DNA of 64,000 nt from Pseudorasbora parva (Eukaryota > Chordata > Actinopteri > Cypriniformes > Gobionidae), in the NCBI RefSeq assembly GCF_024679245.1, contig NC_090182.1, positions 35,363,047-35,427,046 of the forward strand, read 5' to 3'. Position numbers and translations under genes: made by a program. Below are positions 11,322-22,210 of the stretch, one piece after another. How positions within the stretch are numbered: the stretch's first letter is position 1; the number at the start of each line of letters is the position of its first letter. Under the pieces are notes generated by a model. The model was not told where the DNA came from. It saw nothing but the letters and a program-made list of their open reading frames with translations, and ran no database searches.

Positions 11322-12250
11322 GATTTCAAAAGGCACTACTTGCACTGAAAATACATGAATGCTTACAAAGACACCGCTACAAGGATCCTCACATTGCTGA
11401 ATGCTTAAGACACTGCTACAAGGAGCCTCACGTTGATCTGTAAACAAAACAAAACAAAAAATGTTGAATTATAGAATATTTTATTTATGTTAAGCTTACA
11501 CTTTTTTAAAGAAGTGTAAAATGTCAGTGTAATGTACAATAATAAACCTTTTTAATTGCAACATTTTTAAAAATTATAATTTCAGTTCAATTATATATTT
11601 TCACCTCAAACATCATTACAATAATCTGTTAACCTGCACCACCCTTTAACACAAATTTATAGCATACCAAATTAAAATAGATATGTTAGTTTATTAAGCG
11701 TTTGGGCTACAAGGCTAATTGTGGTCTCATTTTAACAATTTGTAATTACAATCATAAATAAATACAAAAAAAGTTAAGGCTGTCTTATAAATGTTTTAGA
11801 AAATATGTTCCATAAAATGTATTTTTAATAACCAAATTAAATTGACCTTGTTGAGGTTTAGAAACACGATGCAGCTAAAACATGTCTGACAAATTTATAT
11901 TTCAAATTAATTAATTTATACAATGCTACAGATTAAATTTGCTCCACAGTTACAATACATATTATGTAATCTGTTATGATATACTACATAATTTAACATT
12001 ACATTATAAATACACTATATTCTTATAAACATACCCGAGATGGTTTGCAGAAAAAGATAATATCTTCACGATCATGGTCACGACTGCTGGATGTTTTAGT
12101 CATGGTTTTAGCGTTTTAGCCAGATAATTTCTACACGAGGTCGAGGATATTTGCGGGAGAGTCTACTTCTATGAACGAGTTGGGACATCGCATACAGGCT
12201 ACTGCAAGAGAGGGCGCCATCTGGCTTTGAGTATGAATGCAATATTACAT
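11322..12250 (-). other. Likely 5' flank of zinc-finger pseudogene
   Basis: AT-rich to about 12020, then a 200-bp GC-balanced block (12030-12240). No ORF or repeat family was recognised. By position it could hold a leader exon and promoter of the minus-strand gene; no motif proves this. Confidence 0.25.
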
Positions 12251-13290
12251 CGTGCCATTTGTATTATTATATATATTTTTTAAATTATTATTATTATTTT
12301 CTAGAAGATTAAAATAATTTTAATCATACATTATTATTTCGAAAGACGTAATTTGAATTTTAAAAAGTTACATCTATTAATCTTCCCAATATCAAGCTTA
12401 CCGATGGCCTATGGAGAATATAACGTTAGCACATTGACAACGATTTATTTTAGCAATCAATATTCTAGCCACAGCACAAGCATGTGGCGGTGTTGTACAC
12501 ACTGGAGATAAGACAACCGTTCACAGTTTCGCAAGTCATATAATTTGTTTTCGTTGATTTAAGACAACTCATCTCATCTATTTTGCCTTATAGGCATCGG
12601 CATGACAACTAAAATATGCGACCTCAGCGATGCTACGGAACAAGAGTGAACATAACTGGTCTATGAAAGAGCTTTAAGGAATAATGAGAAGCTTAGTTAT
12701 AACTAAGCTTACCTCTTATGTGATTGACGTTCGACCCCTCCACCAAAGATGTCTTCTGATCACTGCCGTTCACTTTCAAATGGTGTCTCTAAATGCATAA
12801 TTGAACCAATTCTCTTAAAATAAATTGGTAACATTTTTCTTAATTTTATTAGTTTATTTTGCTCAAATTAAGTCTAAAAATTGCACACATTTTCTTAACC
12901 ACTTCAGCTCTGCACCCCCTCTTGGACCCACCGTGTGTCTAAAATTGCATCATCATAATCTTTTAAAAAAATCTAACTTGCGCAACAAAACTAGACATAT
13001 ATGGTATCATTTGAAAGATATGACCCTCCCTTGAGAAAATCATGCAAATAATATAAAATGTTGTATTTTTATCACACAAACACACCTAAAATAGACAAGT
13101 CATATATCAAATGAAAGCTATCAGCCTCAGAAATATCGCTGAGCAGTGAATTTCACCAGTCAATTTCACCAATCCGATAATTTACAGTAAATTTATTATC
13201 AAAAGAATCACAAAGATGGAAATGACTCCTTCGAACAAGCAAACACGAGTCATATTCCTGTTCAGATCACAAACTCGTTGTATAATCCAG
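12251..13290. other. AT-rich stretch without a recognisable gene
   Basis: No coding signal. The part from about 12885 (text around CTCTGCACCCCCTCTTGGA) reads like old dispersed repeat but I found no second copy in the window. Confidence 0.3.
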
Positions 13291-13625
13291 TACCTGTCCT
13301 GTAGACCCGTTTGCAATTTGGTGTTGGGGGAATTTCTCATTTGAACTGAGTTAGTGGGTCCCTAGACATGAAAAATCACAGAGGTGCTCGTCCGCCATAG
13401 TGCCACAAATGACGTAGTGGTCAAATCAAATATGGCCGCCATCGGATGATGATGAAAATCCAACTTCTATGTTTCTGAATGTTTAGACAGTTGTAATACC
13501 TCCATTTAGACTTACTATTGTATGTGGAATTAATTTCTGATATTGTTATGACCATAATGGGTGAATTTTGACCTTTATCAGGCATGGTCAAGGTAATTGT
13601 CCTATTCAGAAGACTTTGGCCATAA
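13291..13625 (+). repeat. Dispersed repeat R1, copy 1 (uninterrupted)
   Basis: Matches the reverse complement of 21277-21560, then continues matching 20282-20240 beyond a 1-kb insertion in that copy. Shared blocks include TTTGGTGTTGGGGGAATTTC, TCACAGAGGTGCTCGTCCGC and GACGTAGTGGTCAAATCAAA. At the insertion point this copy reads GACCTTTATC, so it is a paralogous empty site for the TTAA element. Confidence 0.85.
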
Positions 13626-13934
13626 CTTGGCCATTATTAGGAATAAAAGCCAGATGCAAAGTTTAATTCTACTAAATCTGACATTTAACATTCATTGCTA
13701 ATATTTTTTTTAACATTAAGGATCATCTTGTCATTGAAATATCAAGGTCAACATATTTTTTTTATAAAAAAATATTTTTTCTTTATAGTCACTTATTATT
13801 GTTTCCCTCAATGATTTGTTTTAATTATAACAAGACAGGAAGAGACGAAATGTAACAATTATAAACATCCCCTTTGAAGTTTTAGTTTAATTGGGTGTTA
13901 GTACAATGATATAAAATAAAACAATTGGGTGCAA
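13626..13934. other. AT-rich spacer
   Basis: No gene or repeat structure recognised. Confidence 0.4.
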
Positions 13935-14450
13935 ATAAAACTATGTAGCAATAGCCTGACATGTTGGGCCTGGGAACTTCCCATTGGCAGTGCTCAATCT
14001 GAGAGGCGGGATAAACGGTTGTCTTTCAAATTCACTCTGCACGCAATAGGATAGAGCTACAACCAACCAGAGCAACGAAGAAGGTGAAGTGGAACTAGTT
14101 GATAGATTAAACTTTCGCTGTATCCGGTCGGCAAAACTCCGAACACATCAGTACCGTTCTTTTCTTAAAGAGAAGCTTAACTCTGAGTCTTCCAGAGTCG
14201 CGGCCAAAGCCAATTTGAAAGACTGCTGTTTGGCAGCTTCTTTGTTTACAAGTAGCACGCGGAACCTCCGCAACTCTGCTGTCATTATATTAAGCCCGCC
14301 CACCGACTCTTTACACAATGTGATTGGCCTGACCAGAGTTTGTTTTTTACAGCTCACAATTCAACGAAGAGTTGCTAGACTACCCTGGCTGCAAATTAGC
14401 TTTGCTGCCGCTAGGGTGTGTCTAGATTTCTAAGCTAAAGAAGCAATAAA
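13935..14450. repeat. GC-balanced dispersed repeat, class uncertain
   Basis: A sharply bounded block of normal base composition inside AT-rich DNA. It contains GGGCCTGGGAACTTCCCATT and ends near CTAGACTACCCTGGC. Opposite-strand ORFs (14089-14433, 14148-14357) have no recognisable protein. It reads like a non-autonomous DNA transposon, but no convincing terminal repeats were found. Confidence 0.35.
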
Positions 14451-14482
14451 ACTGATACAAATGACATCATATCAAATTAGAG

Positions 14483-16065
14483 CTAGAGAGAAGCAATTCA
14501 ATTGACTGATAGACAACTACTCTGTAAGTGTTTGTAACTTTTCTCATTTGATTGTTTGTTCATTTGTTGTTGGATAAGTGTGTCTGTGTAGTGCTGAGGT
14601 GTGTATTATTAGTTTTGGTATATTCTCTGGGTGTGTGTGGGAGTTAGCATTTGTTGAGTTAGCATTTGTTTGGTCATTGGCACGTTGGAAGGGAGTTTGT
14701 TGGGGGCGTGGCCAGCGAGGTATTAAAAGCCTTGTGTGTTTGAAACATTTTGGCTAGAGAGAAGCAATTCAATTGACTGATAGACAACTACTCTGTAAGT
14801 GTTTGTAACTTTTCTCATTTGATTGTTTGTTCATTTGTTGTTGGATAAGTGTGTCTGTGTAGTCCTGAGGTGTGTATTATTAGTTTTGGTATATTCTCTG
14901 GGTGTGTGTGGGAGTTAGCATTTGTTGAGTTAGCATTTGTTTGGTCATTGCCACGTTGGAAGGGAGTTTGTTGGGGGCGTGGCCAGCGAGTTATTAAAAG
15001 CCTTGTGTGTTTGAAACATTTTGGCTAGAGAGAAGCAATTCAATTGACTGATAGACAACTACTCTGTAAGTGTTTGTAACTTTTCTCATTTGATTGTTTG
15101 TTCATTTGTTGTTGGATAAGTGTGTCTGTGTAGTGCTGAGGTGTGTATTATTAGTTTTGGTATATTCTCTGGGTGTGTGTGGGAGTTAGCATTTGTTGAG
15201 TTAGCATTTGTTTGGTCATTGGCACGTTGGAAGGGAGTTTGTTGGGGGCGTGGCCAGCGAGGTATTAAAAGCCTTGTGTGTTTGAAACATTTTGGCTAGA
15301 GAGAAGCAATTCAATTGACTGATAGACAACTACTCTGTAAGTGTTTGTAACTTTTCTCATTTGATTGTTTGTTCATTTGTTGTTGGATAAGTGTGTCTGT
15401 GTAGTGCTGAGGTGTGTATTATTAGTTTTGGTATATTCTCTGGGTGTGTGTGGGAGTTAGCATTTGTTGAGTTAGCATTTGTTTGGTCATTGCCACGTTG
15501 GAAGGGAGTTTGTTGGGGGCGTGGCCAGCGAGTTATTAAAAGCCTTGTGTGTTTGAAACATTTTGGCTAGAGAGAAGCAATTCAATTGACTGATAGACAA
15601 CTACTCTGTAAGTGTTTGTAACTTTTCTCATTTGATTGTTTGTTCATTTGTTGTTGGATAAGTGTGTCTGTGTAGTGCTGAGGTGTGTATTATTAGTTTT
15701 GGTATATTCTCTGGGTGTGTGTGGGAGTTAGCATTTGTTGAGTTAGCATTTGTTTGGTCATTGGCACGTTGGAAGGGAGTTTGTTGGGGGCGTGGCCAGC
15801 GAGGTATTAAAAGCCTTGTGTGTTTGAAACATTTTGGCTAGAGAGAAGCAATTCAATTGACTGATAGACAACTACTCTGTAAGTGTTTGTAACTTTTCTC
15901 ATTTGATTGTTTGTTCATTTGTTGTTGGATAAGTGTGTCTGTGTAGTGCTGAGGTGTGTATTATTAGTTTTGGTATATTCTCTGGGTGTGTGTGGGAGTT
16001 AGCATTTGTTGAGTTAGCATTTGTTTGGTCATTGCCACGTTGAAAGGGAGTTTGTTGGGGGCGTT
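14483..16065 (+). repeat. 271-bp tandem monomers, six units
   Basis: Units start with CTAGAGAGAAGCAATTC at 14483, 14754, 15025, 15296, 15567 and 15838: exactly 271 bp each. Units 1, 3 and 5 share GGCACGTTGG and GCGAGGTATT; units 2, 4 and 6 share GCCACGTTG, and 2 and 4 share GCGAGTTATT. The array is therefore a 542-bp dimer repeated three times. Each unit holds a GC-box-like GGGGGCGTGG followed by TATTAAAAG. It abuts the 5' end of a LINE, so it is probably a stack of promoter monomers. Confidence 0.95.
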
Positions 16066-16098
16066 CCCAGCTGCTTTCAATAACGATACTCAAGTGAG

Positions 16099-16105
16099 TA
16101 TAAAT
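16099..16105 (+). promoter_or_regulatory. TATA box in LINE leader
   Basis: TATAAAT lies in GTGAGTATAAATAGCG, about 350 bp upstream of the EN/RT start and just after the last monomer. It occupies the place where monomers have TATTAAAAG. Transcription would start near 16130. This is a sequence-based guess. Confidence 0.5.
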
Positions 16106-16154
16106 AGCGTGATAGTCCGCGGCAGCGGAAGCGGCAGTGTGAAGCCCTCCTTGT

Positions 16155-16427
16155 GTGAAGACCGACGAGTGTAAAGACTTCAACTCTTCCCAGTGCAAGG
16201 CCAACGAGTGTAAAGACTTCAACTCTTCCCAGTGCAAGGCCAACGAGTGTAAAGACTTCAACTCTTCCCAGTGCAAGGCCAACGAGTGTAAAGACTTCAA
16301 CTCTTCCCAGTGCAAGGCCAACGAGTGTAAAGACTTCAACTCTTCCCAGTGCAACTCCTCCCGAGCAAGGACCCCGGCAAGGCACTTGAGTATCATCTTC
16401 CTTTTCACTATTTGTGTTCGGCTCTAA
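16155..16427 (+). CDS. Small Cys-rich repeat ORF in LINE leader
   Basis: A 90-aa frame made largely of five copies of a 13-residue unit, ECKDFNSSQCKAN, encoded by a 39-bp tandem repeat (16167-16353), followed by NSSRARTPARHL and a hydrophobic C-terminus. It ends 21 bp before the EN/RT start. Each unit has two Cys separated by seven residues. It could be a vestigial or variable ORF1, or simply an open frame over a non-coding minisatellite. The unit is 39 bp, a multiple of three, so all three frames stay open. No homologue recognised. Confidence 0.35.
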   Translation: MKTDECKDFNSSQCKANECKDFNSSQCKANECKDFNSSQCKANECKDFNSSQCKANECKDFNSSQCNSSRARTPARHLSIIFLFTICVRL

Positions 16428-16448
16428 TTCCTATCTGGCCTTTTCACC

Positions 16449-19355
16449 ATGTGCTTTCAAATCTCAACTATAACTACTAGCACTCGTAAATCACGCTCCG
16501 TACGCACGAGACGCCGTAATCCTAATAATTTGCGCTATATCCTAACATCCTCTGCTACTTTACTCTTTATTCCAATTGGTCTCTGGAATTGCCAGTCGGC
16601 TGTAAACAAAGCAGACTTTATTTCATCTATTGGGACTCATTCTCAGCTTAGCCTCATGGCCCTAACTGAGACCTGGATCAAACCAGAGGACACTGCCACT
16701 CCTGCAGCACTCTCAAGCAATTATACTTTTTCACACACTCCTCGGCCTATTGGGAGGGGTGGGGGTACTGGTTTGCTTATCTCAAATGATTGGAAATTTG
16801 ATCCATTACCGTCTCTACCGGCCAATTCATTTGAATCGCACTCAATCACTATTACTCACCCTGTTAAAATCCATGTGGTAGTGGTCTATCGTCCTCCAGG
16901 TCACCTCGGTAACTTTGTGGAGGAGTTGGATGTGTTACTTTCTAGCTTCCCTGAGGATGGCACTCCACTGATTCTGCTTGGCGACTTCAACATCCATCTT
17001 GATAAACACCTAGCTGCAGACTTCAGCACTCTACTGACTTCATTTGACCTTAAGTTAGTATCTACTACGGCTACTCACAGATCAGGTAACCAATTAGACC
17101 TGGTCTACACACGCAACTGCTCCACAGACAACACTTTAGTTACTCCATTACACACCTCAGACCACTTTCTCATCACTCTTAACCTCATACTGACTCCAGA
17201 TACAAAACATACTCCTACACAGATTACCTTTCGGCGTAATCTACGCTCACTCTCTCCCTCTCGCCTATCCACTATGGTTTCATCTTCACTCCCTCCACCT
17301 GCTCAGTTCTCAGCACTGGACACTAACAGTGCTACTGACACTCTTTGCTCCACTCTAACATCCTCCTTAGACAGTTTTTGCCCCCTTTCATCCAGACCAG
17401 CCCGCCCCACCCCATCTGCCCCCTGGCTGTCTGAAGTTCTCCGTGAACATCGCTCTGGACTCAGGGCGGCAGAGAGGAAATGGCATAAATCTAAAAACAA
17501 TACTGACCTTGCCTTTTATCAGTCTCTTCTCTCTTCTTTCTCTACAAATGTCTCCACTGCTAAAACAACATACTACCACAACAAAATCAACAATTGCTCT
17601 GACTCTCGCCAACTCTTTAAAACATTCTCCTCTCTCCTTTGTCCACCTCCTCCCCCTCCTTCATCAACTCTTACAGCTGATGACTTTGCATCATTTTTCA
17701 CCAACAAAACAGCTCTCATTAGCAAACAGTTCTCCTCATCACTAACTGACACGCACATCTCAACAACTAACACGAACACGCTTCCATCCTTCTCTCCACT
17801 CTCCGAGGCAGATATTTCTAAACTCATCCTTTCCAATCACCCTACTACCTGTCCACTTGATCCTATTCCCACTCACCTCCTTCAGGCTATTTCTTCTTCA
17901 ATCACTCCTGCACTCACTCACATTGTCAACACTTCTCTTCACACGGGAACCTTTCCCACAGCATTTAAGCAGGCTCGGGTAACCCCACTGCTTAAGAAAC
18001 CCTCTCTGAATCCAGCACTTTTAGAAAACTACCGACCGGTATCCCTTCTGCCTTTCATTGCAAAGACCCTTGAGCGAGTTGTGTTCAATCAACTCTCTAA
18101 GTTTCTTGAAAGGGACAACCTCCTAGACAACAACCAATCCGGCTTCAAAAGCGGTCATTCGACTGAGACGGCCTTGCTCTCGGTAACTGAGGCACTGAGA
18201 CTGGCAAAAGCAGCTTCCAAATCCTCAGTGCTCATTCTGCTGGATCTGTCTGCTGCTTTTGACACAGTTAACCACCAGATCCTCCTGTCAACACTTAAGA
18301 GGACGGGGATCTCAGGATCTGCTCTCCAGTGGTTCAGGTCTTACCTCTCTGGTAGGTCCTACAGGGTGTCATGGAGAGGTGAAGTGTCTAAGTCTTATAA
18401 TCTAGCTACTGGGGTTCCCCAGGGCTCAGTCCTTGGACCACTTCTCTTCTCCATCTACATGTCATCATTAGGTTCCGTCATTCAGAAACACGGCTTCTCC
18501 TATCACTGCTATGCGGATGACACTCAACTCTACTTCTCATTTCAACCAGATGATCCTACAGTCAGTGTTCGTATCGCTGCCTGTCTGACAGACATTTCTG
18601 ACTGGATGAAAGAGCATCATCTTAAACTCAATCTTGCAAAGACAGAATTACTTGTTTTCTCAACCAACCCAGCACTTCATCAAAATTTCTCCATTCAGCT
18701 TGGTTCATCGACCATAACTCCATCAAGGACAGCAAGAAACCTTGGAGTTGTGATTGATGACCAGTTAAACTTCACTGACCACATTACTGCAACAGCCCGG
18801 TCCTGCAGATTTGCTTTATACAACATTAGAAAGATTAGACCCTTCCTATCAGAACAGGCTGCACAACTCCTGGTTCAAGCTCTTGTTCTCTCCAGACTGG
18901 ATTATTGTAATGCTCTTCTGGCTGGGCTTCCAGCATGCACTATCAAACCCTTGCAGCTGATCCAGAATGCAGCGGCGAGAGTGGTCTTTAATGAGCCGAA
19001 GAGAGCGCATGTTACGCCTCTCTTCATCAAACTGCACTGGTTGCCAATGGCTGCTCGCATCAAATTCAAGGCACTAGTTATCGCCTACAAAACAACCTCT
19101 GGCTCGGCACCAATATACCTAAATTCACTTGCTCAGACTTACACACCCTCCAGAAGCTTGCGTTCTGCGAACGAGCGGCGCCTCGTGGTTCCATCCCAAA
19201 GAGGCATGAAATCGCTCTCACGGACATTTTCCTGGACCGTTCCTACCTGGTGGAATGACCTGCCGATCTCAATTCGTGCTGCCGAGTCTGTAGCCATTCT
19301 TAAAAAACATCTTAAGACACATCTTTTCCATTTGCACTTGACCAATACAGAATAG
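16449..19355 (+). CDS. LINE ORF2: endonuclease-reverse transcriptase
   Basis: Intact 968-aa protein. The N-terminal apurinic-type endonuclease (about residues 35-250) shows GLWNCQSAVNK, LTETWI (metal-binding Glu), VVYRPPGH, LLGDFNIHLD, NQLDLVYTR and TSDHFLIT. Reverse transcriptase (about 470-760) shows [58 protein letters not shown] and the catalytic [11 protein letters not shown]-terminal L2/CR1-type region with [30 protein letters not shown] and YTPSRSLRS follows. The enzyme would nick target DNA and copy its RNA by target-primed reverse transcription. The lack of any stop or frameshift suggests recent activity. ATG 16449 is the first in-frame Met; a later start is possible. Confidence 0.93.
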   Translation: MCFQISTITTSTRKSRSVRTRRRNPNNLRYILTSSATLLFIPIGLWNCQSAVNKADFISSIGTHSQLSLMALTETWIKPEDTATPAALSSNYTFSHTPRPIGRGGGTGLLISNDWKFDPLPSLPANSFESHSITITHPVKIHVVVVYRPPGHLGNFVEELDVLLSSFPEDGTPLILLGDFNIHLDKHLAADFSTLLTSFDLKLVSTTATHRSGNQLDLVYTRNCSTDNTLVTPLHTSDHFLITLNLILTPDTKHTPTQITFRRNLRSLSPSRLSTMVSSSLPPPAQFSALDTNSATDTLCSTLTSSLDSFCPLSSRPARPTPSAPWLSEVLREHRSGLRAAERKWHKSKNNTDLAFYQSLLSSFSTNVSTAKTTYYHNKINNCSDSRQLFKTFSSLLCPPPPPPSSTLTADDFASFFTNKTALISKQFSSSLTDTHISTTNTNTLPSFSPLSEADISKLILSNHPTTCPLDPIPTHLLQAISSSITPALTHIVNTSLHTGTFPTAFKQARVTPLLKKPSLNPALLENYRPVSLLPFIAKTLERVVFNQLSKFLERDNLLDNNQSGFKSGHSTETALLSVTEALRLAKAASKSSVLILLDLSAAFDTVNHQILLSTLKRTGISGSALQWFRSYLSGRSYRVSWRGEVSKSYNLATGVPQGSVLGPLLFSIYMSSLGSVIQKHGFSYHCYADDTQLYFSFQPDDPTVSVRIAACLTDISDWMKEHHLKLNLAKTELLVFSTNPALHQNFSIQLGSSTITPSRTARNLGVVIDDQLNFTDHITATARSCRFALYNIRKIRPFLSEQAAQLLVQALVLSRLDYCNALLAGLPACTIKPLQLIQNAAARVVFNEPKRAHVTPLFIKLHWLPMAARIKFKALVIAYKTTSGSAPIYLNSLAQTYTPSRSLRSANERRLVVPSQRGMKSLSRTFSWTVPTWWNDLPISIRAAESVAILKKHLKTHLFHLHLTNTE

Positions 19356-19360
19356 CACTT

Positions 19361-19574
19361 ACTGATCACCACAGCAACGACCAAAAGCGTACACTCCGGG
19401 ATCATATCTACGTCACTCATCCGGATTTGCGCCTTCAGGCGGGTATGTTACATAGTAATCATAACTATCAGAATCCAGTGTTCTGTATATTGCGTACGTG
19501 AGTTTTTGTTGTAGATGGCTATTGCTGCGCGTTTAGCTAGAATACAAAACCAACCTGTTAGTGGGATGGGTTTT
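19361..19574. other. Junction sequence after LINE
   Basis: No gene seen. It does not look like the expected LINE tail (no GGATAAAAGCATCTGC-type end, no simple repeat). Confidence 0.4.
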
Positions 19575-20055
19575 TACAGGATGATTTTTCCATGGCAGAA
19601 TATGGTGCATGAAACTTCAGCAGCACAACAGCCACATCAGCGATTGTCACACTTGCCTGCACACTTACAATGTGAGCAGACTTGGTGGTATGGGCTTCAG
19701 ACATTTTGATGGCAGGGGTGTGCCAAAGTTGCAAGCAAGTGGCATGTCGTATGAACCAGAAAAGCCCCTCGTTGGATGTGGCCTCTGATCCCACTACTTG
19801 TGGAAGGGAGAGCATCAATTCCAGTACTTCCACTGGTGTAGATTTCTATCCTGAAATCATCAAATGTCTTAGCTGCATCTTGCTCTGTCAAGGTGTCTGC
19901 CTCTTCAAAGTTGGCTAAGTATTGCACTGGGTCAGAAGCCATAGCAGCATGTTTAGTCCCCACGTTGCTCATACAGTCATCTCCAGTCAGGATATGTCCT
20001 TTAATCACTGTCTTTGACAGTGACGCATCAAAATGATAGCATGCTCACTGTTGAT
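19575..20055 (-). pseudogene. Fragment of Cys-rich (CXC-like) multicopy protein
   Basis: Reads leftward from about 20053: HFDASLSKTVIKGHILTGDD, DPVQYLANFEEADTLTEQDA, STSSGIRGHIQRGAFLVHT, a TGA after HQNV, then SPYHQVCSHCKCAGKCDNR, a second TGA, and CGCCAAEVSCTIFCHGK. The terminal CxxCxC...C...CxCC...C...CH pattern matches a Cys-rich tail remembered from repetitive fish ORFs. It has two in-frame stops, no start and no upstream domains. It is probably the 3' part of a retroelement-associated gene. Confidence 0.5.
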
Positions 20056-20282
20056 CAATTGGTGTGGTGCTCAATAGTGAGATGAAGTGAGAAGTATCTT
20101 TTGATACTCCTGGTAAAATACAAGAAAAGTTAAATCTTGTCCTCTTATTTTTTGTGAACTCTGTCTAGTATTGTATACACAATACACAGTATAAGGGCAG
20201 ACTATAAATTTAGTTAGTTCGCATGTACATGTCTTTTGAGATTCTTCAAAATAGGAAAATGACTATGACCATGCCATTTTAA

Positions 20283-21272
20283 GGGGGGGGGGGGGATGCT
20301 GTTTCATGCATACTGAGCTTTTTACACTGTTAAAGACTTAGATTCCCCTCCTAAACATAGACAAAGTTTCAAAACTAATGTTGGGCGTTTGATGGAGTAT
20401 TTCTGTGTCAAAAATACTCCTTCCGGTTTCTCACAAGTTTCTGAGTTTTTTTCGAGTATGGCTCGGCTTGACGTCGACAGAGCAGAAGGTCCTTGTATGT
20501 GCCGTACGGGCTCTTCTCCCGGTAGGGTGAGCGCGCGCGTGCATGACTAGAGCGAGAGAGGAAATGCACGCCCATAAACACTCCAAACACTGCGTCGCAA
20601 AGTGGATCTCCACGGTCACTGCTGTCACAGGACTTCACCAAATCATACCAAAGAAGTGTGTTTTTGACGGAGTGGTCCCAGCGATAAAGGTTCGGTCCTG
20701 CTTTGGAAGCTGCCGGTGAGTAAAACTGCTTCAAATGTCTGTGCTGTTGGCTATCGTCACGTGAGTAAACATCAGTAAACGACACGATCACGTGCTTCAT
20801 CATTCAAATGTGCTAATGGACTTCATTGCTGTTCTATGTATAACGTTACACTAGTATGATGTGCAAAACCGTTTTGCTTGCTACTGCTAAGGTTTAGCCC
20901 CTTACAATAGTCCATAAACCGAATCAAACTGCGAGGAAACACACACATATCCTGCTGTTAATGTTTCTCCTGTTCAATTTATTTCAGCCTCAGATTTGAT
21001 TCTGGATCATATCTGTATTAGCTGAGATAGCGATGGGTTTCTCCACGCTTGAGGACGTCACCGCTTTGTTCGCGATCGTCATTCTTTAGCTCAGCCCACA
21101 CGATACGCCTCCAGGCGCTCGTTTTTTTCCAGAAAGACTCGGTACAGCCCATATTTCTTTTATAAATATAATAAAACTAAAGACTTTTCGGAGATATGAA
21201 GGATGCAATACTACTCTATTGGTACTCAAGATTGACATGAGATTGACTGAAACTGAGTGTTTCACCCCCCCT
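20283..21272 (-). mobile_element. TTAA-flanked non-autonomous element, copy 1
   Basis: Flanked by TTAA on both sides (20279-20282, 21273-21276), the piggyBac-type target. Inserted into repeat R1, whose other copy (13291-13625) shows the uninterrupted site. Related to 61548-62386 in opposite orientation: both have an AGGGGGG...TGAAACACTCAG end, a TCTCCGAAAAGTC block, a CTCCATCAAACG-type block, and a GCATGAAACAGCAT end. An ORF at 20408-20803 on the minus strand has no recognisable protein. Class assignment rests on TTAA only. Confidence 0.7.
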
Positions 21273-21276
21273 TTAA

Positions 21277-21560
21277 GGTCAAAATCACCCAATATGGTCA
21301 TATCAATAGCAGAAATGAATTCCACATACCATAATTAGTCAAAATAGAGGTATTACATGTGTATAAACATTCAGAAACAAATATGTTGGATTTTCATCAA
21401 ATATGGCGGCCATATTTGATTTGACCACTACGTCATTCGTGGCACTATGGCGGACGAGCACCTCTGTGATTTTTCATGTCTAGGGACCCACTAACTTAAT
21501 TCAAATGAGAAATTCCCCCAACACCAAATTGCGAACGGGTCTACAGGCCAGGTCCAGGAT
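21277..21560 (-). repeat. Dispersed repeat R1, copy 2 (interrupted)
   Basis: Reverse-complement match of 13291-13583 with scattered substitutions. The remaining end of this copy lies beyond the TTAA element, at 20240-20282. Confidence 0.85.
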
Positions 21561-22210
21561 TAGTAAAGCTACTAGCCTCAAACGCTATATCAGCTTGTTC
21601 CTTAGGTTGTTTGCTTCAAAATTAGACTATTTTTACATGTCTGTGAGCAAGCATGGCCAAATGACACTGTAATATGTCACCAATGTCCAGATCAAAACGT
21701 GATGCAGACAAATATTCTTATTATTGCTATTTTTAATTGTCGATGTTAGCGACAATTTTTGATGATGTCATCATATATTGCATCATGCGACAGAAAAGCT
21801 GAGAATCTCAGCTCTTTATAGACATGTGGATCATGAGATCTGGAGATCTCCCTATATATATATTTAAATAACAAATTAATTAAAAATAAATCAAACTATG
21901 TATTTTTTATATATGTTTATCATAAGATTGTGAATAGGTACAATATAATATATGCAATATTCCACCACTGTGTTAAATTTTAGAGTTTTTTCTGTAAAAT
22001 GAGACCATTTTTATAAATTTATTCCAATGTATGTGGGTAGGGCACTCTTTTAAATTCAGATGTTCCTAATTCTCAAAAAAATGCAAAATGTGCTGCAGAG
22101 CTGAAGAGAGGTTTTATCTCTTGGTTTTATTAGTGAAATCTTCTTAATATATTCTATCAAACACAAAACCACAATTTCAATAATGAAATGTACCCATTAT
22201 ATTTAATTAT
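21561..22210. other. AT-rich stretch without a gene
   Basis: Nothing coding recognised. It includes short runs of alternating AT near 21850. Confidence 0.4.

Larger units (their letters stand above)
14483..19360 (+). mobile_element. L2-group LINE with tandem 5' monomers
   Basis: Consists of six 271-bp monomers, a TATA-bearing leader, a 39-bp minisatellite in a short ORF, and an intact endonuclease/reverse-transcriptase gene. The sequence stops being LINE-like within a few bases of the stop codon: no 3' UTR or simple-repeat tail follows. The 5' side is complete while the 3' tail is missing, the opposite of usual LINE truncation. Confidence 0.8.

Noticed and set aside
14089..14433. 114-aa ORF
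   Set aside because: No recognisable domain, an opposing ORF on the other strand, and location in a repeat-like block.
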